Of a stretch of DNA of 64,000 nt, positions 58,011 through 64,000 are shown one piece after another; the first letter of the stretch is position 1, and the number at the start of each line of letters is the position of its first letter. Where the stretch lies: positions 70,660 through 134,659 of the forward strand of contig CALCKT010000062.1 in NCBI GenBank assembly GCA_937965785.1, in the 5' to 3' direction. The notes below the pieces were generated by a model. The model was not told the origin of the DNA. It was given only the letters and a program-made list of their open reading frames with translations, and made no database searches. The stretch comes from an uncultured Propionibacteriaceae bacterium. GTDB lineage: Bacteria > Actinomycetota > Actinomycetes > Propionibacteriales > Propionibacteriaceae. The position numbers were made by a program, and so were the translations under genes.

Positions 58011-60979
58011 GCGAGAATCTGTCTCAAGAATATGATCTGTTCATATCGTACAGGTCGGAAAGTTCAGGCAGGCATGCCGCCGCCCTGCGAGATGCGCTGT
58101 ATGCATTCGACAAAAGGCATTCCGGAAAAGGGTTGCGCATCTTTTTGGATCGGATCTCGCTCAGGAATGGCCCGCTGGATGAACACATCAAGGAGGGGCT
58201 CGGGCTGAGCCGGCATCTTGTCGTCCTGGTGGATTCGACGACCCGCAAGTCACCCTGGGTTGACACCGAAATTCGGACTTGGCTGGAGAGGGGGGGGTCG
58301 AAGGAAAGACTTTTTCTGGTTCGCACCGACCAAGTGAACCTCAGGTGGGGAGGAAAAGATTTCGAAAGCCCTGAACAGCTTCCGGAGGCACTGAGCGGAC
58401 TTTTCGAGACGGAGCAGAAATACACCGAGTTCACCGTCTCTCCGCGACGCGCCAAGGACATCGACCTCGTTCCGCTGTACAGCTCCGTGACTGGGCAGGA
58501 TCCGGATGACCTGAACGTTGACGAGTTGCGGTTTCGCTCCCGCCAGCGTGTCCGGAACAACCTGATACTCGCTGTGCTATCGGTTCTCCTGGTCGGGGCG
58601 ATCATCGCAACCATCGCTGCGGTGCGCAATGCGATGCGGGCTCAGGAATCCTCGCAGCAGGCGCAGGCGGATGCGTTGGCCGCTGAAGGGCTTCTGACTC
58701 TGCCCGTTCTGCCGGAACGAGCGGTGGACATGATCGTAAAAGCCGGGCGCATGGGGAGCGGCACATCGATTCGATCGGCGCTCATCACGGCCGCAAACGA
58801 AACAGGTCCCTTGATGGGCACGATGTCCCTGGCGAGGGAGACGGAGGCAAAATCTCTCACCGGCATGTCGGTTGACCCAACCGGTCGATACCTGACGGCG
58901 TGGGGGCCTGGCTCCGGCGAGGGAAAAACGGCTGTTGCCACATGGCTGGGAGGCTCGGGTGACCCGATTCAGTCATTCCAGGTGGACGGAAAAGTGGTCA
59001 ATCTGATCGAGGTGCCGGGAAACGTCTTCCTGGCCTGCACGGACACCAAGGCGCTGAAAATAGACTGGCACACCCATGAGGTCGAGGTACTTTTCGAAAA
59101 AGAAGATGTGAGTTGCACATTTGACACCGCACTCGCTGGCGTGGCGGTGTTGGCGGTCGGGAGTTACGGGTCTCCCGGTACTGAACGCTTGTTCTTTCAC
59201 ACGATAGAGGGTGTTCAATATCAAGTTGAGGGGGATCTGACCATCTCAAATCCCCAGACCGCGTATAGATTCGTGGAAATGAAATCCGAAGGAGGCTCTT
59301 TGGAGAGCAGTCGTGTCAGAATAGCCACGCCCACTGGGCTGACCGAAGAAGTAGAGGTTCCCGGATATGTCATTCATGAGGAACCCGATGCGCTCACCAT
59401 CAAACAGGCCGACGGGAGTCTTGTCGCATTGGTGCTCAAAAATGGCAAACCGGCCATCATCCCGTTGCAGATTCCGACAGACGCCCATTCGGCGGTGACA
59501 TGGCTGGATGACAAGAAGGAACCGCGCTCCATCTGGGTGACGAGCACCGGGACAGTGGGAACCTCTTTCTCCGATTCGACTTTTGTCATGGAGGGAGCCG
59601 AAGAGCGTGGATCGCTCGCACTGTATCGGTTCGGATACAATGCCGTGCTGGTCAAAAAAGAACAAGATCTTTTCAGGATAACCGTGGGTGAAGACGGTAA
59701 GATTGAACCGACTCCACTTGGTAAATCTCCTGATCAATCAGGATCGGTCCACACCTGTGGAGATGGCAAGATTGTTGTGGGCAGCGGGTATTTGACCGAC
59801 TCCGGGAGCGAGCTGTCGATCAGCAAGGGAGATCTGAGACTTATTGGGTGTCACGTTGTCGAGCTGGGGCCACCGGTGAAAATCAATGGTGCCACTTTGA
59901 TTCCACAAGGGGTTCTCTCGCCAATGCTTGTCGCGGTGAGCCCCTCGGAAGGGCTATTCGTTGGACGCAGCGATGGCACCATAGGCAGGTACTCGTTCTC
60001 CGCAGATGCAGTCCCGTGGCATGTGGATGAGCAATCCACATCTTTGAGCACGCGAGACGGTGCATCCATCCCCTGGGGTGGTTCTGACCTGCAGATCACC
60101 AGTGACGGCAGGAGGCGACCCCTGAAGAACAACTCAGAAGGAGACTGGTCATCTTCGAGATGGCTGTTGCCGAGGCCCGATGGTTCCGGCGGAGTGGTCG
60201 AGAGGGGAAAAAAGTACTGGGAGGTTCGAGATGGATCCACGCCGAAAAAATTTGAGACGCTGCCGGTCGGCATCTCCTACCGACCGGGTCCCGGTTTTGA
60301 GACAGATCGGGCGGCGGCGGAGAGACAGCAGCTCGTGTGCGACTTCATGCATGGCTCATACCATGATGCCCACGACTGCCTGACGAATGAGAGAATTGAA
60401 AACACTCCGGCGATACTCGAATACCGGATCGGCCCTTCCCTTGGTCGCATCGTCGCCTATGACGGAGCTCGTATCAGCATCACGACCTGGTCCATGGATG
60501 ACAGTGCTTCCAAGCCAAACACGCGTTATATCGATCTGCCCGGTGGGTGGGCCGAAAGAGCCACGCTGAGCCTTGATGGAAAACGTATTGCCATCGCTTC
60601 ATCCAAAATGGCACTGATCCAGGAGTTCAGGTTGAATGGCGAGGAATGGGTGCCGACCGGAGAAGGATACTCGTTGGAGAACGTTGGCGCTTCCGCCATC
60701 TCCTACAGCCCCGACTCTTCTCTGTTGCTTGTCTTCGCGAACTCTGGAAGATTTGAACTGTTTGATTCGCACACCAAGAGAAAACTGGGAGGCGACGGAA
60801 GTGAATCTCCGGACGATGAATTCAAGATCCATTATCTCTCTGTAGTGGAGGATGAGGGGTATCTTGTCGTGACGCTTTCTACTGATAACTTCAACAAGTC
60901 GCTCAGGATTCCGATCAGGGCGGACATTCTTGTTGACCTGCTGTGCGGAGTGCATCGGACCTCGGCCTGCGACGAATGA
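58007..60979 (+). CDS. TIR - membrane helix - beta-propeller protein
   Basis: 990 residues from ATG 58007. The TIR domain covers 8-150: EYDLFISYRSESSGRHAAAL, RIFLDRISLRNGPLDEHI, LVVLVDSTTRKSPWVDTEIR; Glu88 in WVDTEI sits at the catalytic position of NAD-cleaving TIRs. One membrane helix lies at 185-206 (NLILAVLSVLLVGAIIATIA). The remaining 750 residues read as strand-rich repeats such as MSVDPTGRYLTAWGPG and ISYSPDSSLLLVFANSG, probably a WD40/YVTN-like propeller outside the cell. It pairs with the lipoprotein before it. Lower GC suggests recent transfer. A membrane TIR sensor is its likely role. Confidence 0.85.
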   Translation: MSENLSQEYDLFISYRSESSGRHAAALRDALYAFDKRHSGKGLRIFLDRISLRNGPLDEHIKEGLGLSRHLVVLVDSTTRKSPWVDTEIRTWLERGGSKERLFLVRTDQVNLRWGGKDFESPEQLPEALSGLFETEQKYTEFTVSPRRAKDIDLVPLYSSVTGQDPDDLNVDELRFRSRQRVRNNLILAVLSVLLVGAIIATIAAVRNAMRAQESSQQAQADALAAEGLLTLPVLPERAVDMIVKAGRMGSGTSIRSALITAANETGPLMGTMSLARETEAKSLTGMSVDPTGRYLTAWGPGSGEGKTAVATWLGGSGDPIQSFQVDGKVVNLIEVPGNVFLACTDTKALKIDWHTHEVEVLFEKEDVSCTFDTALAGVAVLAVGSYGSPGTERLFFHTIEGVQYQVEGDLTISNPQTAYRFVEMKSEGGSLESSRVRIATPTGLTEEVEVPGYVIHEEPDALTIKQADGSLVALVLKNGKPAIIPLQIPTDAHSAVTWLDDKKEPRSIWVTSTGTVGTSFSDSTFVMEGAEERGSLALYRFGYNAVLVKKEQDLFRITVGEDGKIEPTPLGKSPDQSGSVHTCGDGKIVVGSGYLTDSGSELSISKGDLRLIGCHVVELGPPVKINGATLIPQGVLSPMLVAVSPSEGLFVGRSDGTIGRYSFSADAVPWHVDEQSTSLSTRDGASIPWGGSDLQITSDGRRRPLKNNSEGDWSSSRWLLPRPDGSGGVVERGKKYWEVRDGSTPKKFETLPVGISYRPGPGFETDRAAAERQQLVCDFMHGSYHDAHDCLTNERIENTPAILEYRIGPSLGRIVAYDGARISITTWSMDDSASKPNTRYIDLPGGWAERATLSLDGKRIAIASSKMALIQEFRLNGEEWVPTGEGYSLENVGASAISYSPDSSLLLVFANSGRFELFDSHTKRKLGGDGSESPDDEFKIHYLSVVEDEGYLVVTLSTDNFNKSLRIPIRADILVDLLCGVHRTSACDE

Positions 60980-61231
60980 AGGAGAAGATTGACTTGACCT
61001 GGTCAGCCCCATTTTTGAAACCAAGAAATCCCTACCAAGTACTTGATACGGGATGCCGCGGTCCCACGCGCCATCGCCGTCGCCAGAGTCTTGATAAGAC
61101 ACCTCAAGCGAGCCATCAGACTACTAACCCGCATCCCACCCAACCGACTTTGCCGACCTCCTTGGTCATCAGGCCGAAGCCCCTTCATGCGGGGATGGGC
61201 TCCGCGCTCCCCCAAGGGTGAGGAGGAGCTC
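60980..61231. other. Gap with no recognisable gene
   Basis: About 250 bp between the TIR gene and the GNAT gene. Frames here are short and unlike proteins. CATGCGGGGATGGGCTCC near 61188 resembles part of a type I-E CRISPR repeat, but it occurs once only. Confidence 0.5.
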
Positions 61232-61825
61232 TCAGGCGATGTTGAGCGCCTGCTCGTACTGGAGGCGCAGGTTCGCGGTTGACAGATAGAGGGCGGTGAG
61301 CCCGCCCTGCAGGGTCATGTTCTGCCGGAAGCCGTAACGCGTGGCGTAGTAGTTCGCCAGCGCTTCCTCACGAGCCTCCACGATCAAGAATTTGCAGCCG
61401 ATTGTCTTCTCGGCTTGTAAATAGCGATCAAACACCGCAAGCATCAGCAGCTCTCCGAGTCCTTTCCCTTGGAGGGATTCATCCAGGGCAAATTTTCCCA
61501 AGAGCTGCGCGGGCAGGGAAGGTAAATTGTTGACGCGATTCGCGTTGTGTTTTGAAACGGTCCGGTCCCGCTTCCCTATGTCGCTTACTTTCACCGAATG
61601 CGCGGACAAGGTGAAATATCCGAGCACGTCGGAAGGATTGTCGGTCGGACACAGAATCCAGACCTTGCACAAGCCCTCTGCGTGATACGGCGCAGCGTGG
61701 TCGTTGAGCCAGTCCGTCAACGCCGTTCCCCGTGGTCCGGCGTCGAAGCTCATGAACCAGTGCTCCTCGCCGAGGAGTTCACAGACGTAGCCCTGCTGCT
61801 CCAGCAGGGCGTCGACGGAGGTCAC
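61232..61825 (-). CDS. GNAT-family toxin-like acetyltransferase
   Basis: 197 residues from GTG 61825, overlapping the Panacea gene by four bases. The acetyl-CoA binding strand and loop LLGKFALDESLQGKGLGELL match the GNAT motif A (QxxGxG). IGCKFLIVEAREEALANYYA and RYGFRQNMTLQGGL are the later motifs. Toxins of this type (TacT, AtaT) acetylate charged aminoacyl-tRNA and usually pair with RHH antitoxins; here the partner is Panacea. It is somewhat longer at the N-terminus than TacT. Confidence 0.82.
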   Translation of the reverse strand: MTSVDALLEQQGYVCELLGEEHWFMSFDAGPRGTALTDWLNDHAAPYHAEGLCKVWILCPTDNPSDVLGYFTLSAHSVKVSDIGKRDRTVSKHNANRVNNLPSLPAQLLGKFALDESLQGKGLGELLMLAVFDRYLQAEKTIGCKFLIVEAREEALANYYATRYGFRQNMTLQGGLTALYLSTANLRLQYEQALNIA

Positions 61826-62424
61826 GACACCTGCTGGAGACGGCGGATGGTCTCGACGAATGGCGTGGCCGACTCGATCGGCGCGTCGACCTCGGCGAGG
61901 GTTTCCTCACAGATGCGGGAAACCAGGCTCAACGGAAGATCCAGCTGCTCCTGGGGTGGCCGCTTCTTCAGGAGGAAATGCTCCACTAGGTCCTCGGCGG
62001 GCAGATTTCCTCGCTTTGAGCCCGGGCGCCGTCCCTCCCAAGCGGTGATCCAGACGGATTCGTCATGGGTTTGATCCACGAGATCCATGAAATGGGTGTT
62101 CCGGTGCTTGTCCCAGACGGCATCGACGATCCGTTCGATGTATGGGCTCAGGGGCTGTGGATCGACTTCCCGTTCGGTGAACTGGTCTGCCAGCTGTTCT
62201 TGGGTGAACTTTTTCAAACCGGCGTGGGCGCTGAGCAGTTCCCCGACCACAGGGCCTTTCTCCATGGCGTAGAAGGTCTCGGGGAACAGCTGTTCTCCTG
62301 TCAGGTGGGCGTACCAGCCGTACACGTAGAAGCACAGTTTTTGCAGCTTCAGGGTGGGTAGTTCGCCGCCCGGTGCCCGGTTCAAGAGGGCAGCGGTGAT
62401 GTCGAAAACGGAAACCTGTTCCAC
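61822..62424 (-). CDS. Panacea-domain (DUF4065) antitoxin, second copy
   Basis: 200 residues from GTG 62424, placed after AAAGGGGG; the frame can run to GTG 62466 but has no ribosome site there. FDITAALLNRAPGGELPTLK, LQKLCFYVYGWYAHLTG and AMEKGPVVGELL carry the KLQKLxYY…GPV pattern of Panacea. The C-terminal 110 residues differ from the copy at 2262, as expected if it meets a GNAT instead of Doc. The GTGA overlap shows translational coupling with its toxin. Confidence 0.85.
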   Translation of the reverse strand: MEQVSVFDITAALLNRAPGGELPTLKLQKLCFYVYGWYAHLTGEQLFPETFYAMEKGPVVGELLSAHAGLKKFTQEQLADQFTEREVDPQPLSPYIERIVDAVWDKHRNTHFMDLVDQTHDESVWITAWEGRRPGSKRGNLPAEDLVEHFLLKKRPPQEQLDLPLSLVSRICEETLAEVDAPIESATPFVETIRRLQQVS

Positions 62425-62522
62425 GTCGTGCCCCCTTTCTGTTTCGGCACGCTGGAGGCGATTCACACCTAGTGTAACTTGCCCCCACCTGGGATCGGTG
62501 CGGTGCGATGGGCGCCGATGTC

Positions 62523-63587
62523 TCAGGATGTGGCTTTAGGAGCGGCGGCGTCGCTCTCCCAGTCGGCGAGCAGGGCCTTGGCTCTTTTCAGCCAGTTGCG
62601 TTCGCCGTCTCCGGTGATGCAGCGCCGCAGAAGTTTGATGGCCTCCGGCATGACGGAGCGGATGGTGTGCTGATGCTCGAACAGCAACTGCGCGATCCGT
62701 CTGCGCGTGCCGACCTCCAGGCTGGGCATGCCCACGAGCACCGTCACCGCGATCTCCGGGTCGATGCTGAAGAGGGATGCGACTAGGCGCCGGGGCAGGC
62801 CCACGTCGTCGGAATCCCCTGCCAGCTCGGTCAGTTCCTCGAGCAGGGACAGGGAGACCGGACGTGTCTTGATCAGCCGCGGGAGCTGCGCGAAGGCCAG
62901 CCGCGAAACCCCTTGTTCAAGGCTGCCTGCGAGCTCCAGGAGGGTTTCGTCGTCTACGCCGTCACGGGAAGCGAGACCTAGGATTGCCTCCTTGCGCAGC
63001 CGTTTCTCCTCCAGCTCGTCCAGGGCGATGATCCTCATCAGCTCGAGATCGTGGGGAGATGCCGACTCTGGGTTGCGCAGGATGGATGTCACGGCGCCGC
63101 GGCGGTGGCGTTCCTCCAACGTCAACAGGCTCAGCCGGAACAGCTGCGAGAGTTGGCGCCGCAGCACGTCCAGGAAGGTGTTCTGGGTGAACGGGACGAT
63201 GGTCATCGAGTGGTTGACCTCCAGTTCCTGGAGGAGCCTGAACAGGCGTGGGTCGAGGGCAGATGACCGGCCCCGATCCTCCAGGAAGGTCTGATAGGTG
63301 GTCTGCAGGCACAGGATGAGGATCGCCTTCCCCCTGCCGACCGCTTCCCGCAACTCGGTGTCCCAGGAGATCTCACCGAAACGTTCCAGGATCACGAACA
63401 CCAGCACATCTGCCTCGGCGACGGTGCGTGCCGAGTTGCGTCGGAAGTCGGCACGGGGATGGTTGAGATACGAAATGGTCCCGGACTGGTAGTGCCAGGG
63501 ATCGCCTCCCATTGCGGTGACCAACTTTTTGAAATCGTCGCTGATCAGCGAAGTGTCACCAGCGCCGCAGAGCATCGCCCGAAACAC
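62523..63587 (-). CDS. TIR/NDT-like domain with helical repeats
   Basis: 354 residues from GTG 63587 (ATG 63575 also possible). The first 140 residues form an alpha/beta nucleotide-binding fold: AEADVLVFVILERFGEISWD, TELREAVGRGKAILIL; the Glu in SWDTELREA fits the catalytic position of TIR or nucleoside-deoxyribosyltransferase-like domains. From 160 on come HEAT-like helical pairs (SILRNPESASPHDLELMRI, LGLASRDGVDDETLLELAG). I cannot decide between a TIR and an NDT/SLOG-like domain. A GTCCGTCA box lies 43 bp before the start, which ties it to the large locus. Confidence 0.65.
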   Translation of the reverse strand: MFRAMLCGAGDTSLISDDFKKLVTAMGGDPWHYQSGTISYLNHPRADFRRNSARTVAEADVLVFVILERFGEISWDTELREAVGRGKAILILCLQTTYQTFLEDRGRSSALDPRLFRLLQELEVNHSMTIVPFTQNTFLDVLRRQLSQLFRLSLLTLEERHRRGAVTSILRNPESASPHDLELMRIIALDELEEKRLRKEAILGLASRDGVDDETLLELAGSLEQGVSRLAFAQLPRLIKTRPVSLSLLEELTELAGDSDDVGLPRRLVASLFSIDPEIAVTVLVGMPSLEVGTRRRIAQLLFEHQHTIRSVMPEAIKLLRRCITGDGERNWLKRAKALLADWESDAAAPKATS

Positions 63588-63630
63588 GTCCCAAACACCT
63601 CATCTCCCGCTGCGCGTCGTCGTGAAGACA

Positions 63631-63688
63631 TGACGGACGATGTGGGTCTTCCCACGTCCCGGGACCATAGGGCCGCGTTCGTCCGTCA
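63631..63688. promoter_or_regulatory. Divergent pair of GTCCGTCA boxes at the right end
   Basis: TGACGGAC at 63631-63638 faces the gene at 63587; GTCCGTCA at 63681-63688 faces rightwards. Both continue as GTCCGTCATGT. CCCGGGAC lies midway, as in the pair at 46353-46402. Confidence 0.7.
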
Positions 63689-64000
63689 TGTACTGATGCG
63701 AAGGTTGGCGTAACTGTTTCGGGGCCGATGGTTGAGCGGCTCACAGCCGCCGAATCTGACTTTATTTGGGGAACGGGCACAATTAGGGCTAAAGTGAAGT
63801 TTATTCACGGGCGGCGTGTCCGCCAGAAAAATCCTGGCCGGGCGCGTTTAAAGATGGTAGTGAATAAGTTTAACTACGCTAGGAGGCTTATTCATAGGGG
63901 TGTTTCGGTTTTCCTCAGCTAGCGCTTTGTCCTGAGGGGGATGCGAGGGCGGCTTGCCTGATCTGAGACAATCAAAGTGTCCTACCACAAAGACTCTCAG
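63689..64000. other. AT-richer end with no clear gene
   Basis: A 64-codon frame from ATG 63728 is lysine- and arginine-rich (FIHGRRVRQKNPGRARLKM) but has no ribosome site and no known match. GC falls compared with the left side, as it does around 1600-1860. The region lies just outside the last box and may be the border of the locus. Confidence 0.4.

Noticed and set aside
61180..61215. Single type I-E CRISPR-repeat-like sequence
   Set aside because: It occurs once only, with imperfect arms; no second repeat or cas gene is in the window.
63728..63922. 64-codon basic frame at the right end
   Set aside because: No ribosome site, no recognisable family, and AT-rich composition without codon bias.

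Overview
The sequence is GC-rich (many genes start with GTG, Shine-Dalgarno sites are strong, genes overlap by ATGA/GTGA). This suggests a high-GC actinobacterium, perhaps a Propionibacteriaceae-like one; the family guess is inference from codon style and dispersed repeats, since no rRNA or tRNA is present. I see no phage structural genes, no complete transposase and no CRISPR array. About 8.8-60 kb reads as one very large accessory locus with toxin-antitoxin genes at both ends.

Layout. 1-8.8 kb: two DUF4143-type AAA ATPases, each with tandem repeats in its promoter; a VapB-like antitoxin remnant; a Panacea/Doc toxin-antitoxin pair; a secreted beta-helix protein whose signal peptide is separated from the body by a frameshift; a small membrane protein; a frame-disrupted TPR protein and a YbjN-like protein. 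8.85-31.9 kb: an FtsZ/tubulin-like module, made of a Ycf46-like AAA ATPase, several uncharacterised proteins, an ECF-sigma-like protein, an 851-aa membrane protein, a 1145-aa tubulin-like GTPase, a secreted vWA protein, an HD hydrolase, a TrkA-N/RyR-like channel-type protein and an OmpA-like lipoprotein operon. 32-38.7 kb: orphan genes, a zinc metallopeptidase, a DnaJ-type zinc-finger mini-protein and a HerA-like ATPase. 38.8-46.3 kb: a phospho-signalling module (membrane Ser/Thr kinase, PP2C phosphatase, zinc-ribbon/FHA adaptor, radical-SAM enzyme, Clp-like AAA ATPase and a coiled-coil protein). 46.5-50.4 kb: argG coupled to a TIR-like protein, a 40-residue Cys-rich peptide and a VbhA/Fic pair. 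50.5-56.8 kb: a compact type VII-secretion-like module (FtsK/EccC-type ATPase and four WXG100-like or coiled-coil proteins) with small membrane proteins. 56.8-61 kb: a lipoprotein and a TIR-TM-beta-propeller protein of clearly lower GC. 61-64 kb: a second Panacea pair, this time with a GNAT toxin, and a TIR/NDT-like protein with helical repeats.

How it may work together. FtsZ-like + vWA + OmpA-family proteins match the multicomponent membrane-remodelling system predicted by Makarova and Koonin (2010). Here that core sits beside kinase/phosphatase/FHA control, two AAA ATPases, a WXG100/FtsK export module and NAD-cleaving-type TIR domains, so a defence or conflict machine is a reasonable inference. 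The strongest support for a single system is an 8-bp motif, GTCCGTCA. I find it 11 times between genes, nearly always oriented toward a start codon, in front of the tubulin, channel, kinase, Clp/FHA/PP2C, FtsK/WXG, metallopeptidase and TIR-like transcription units.
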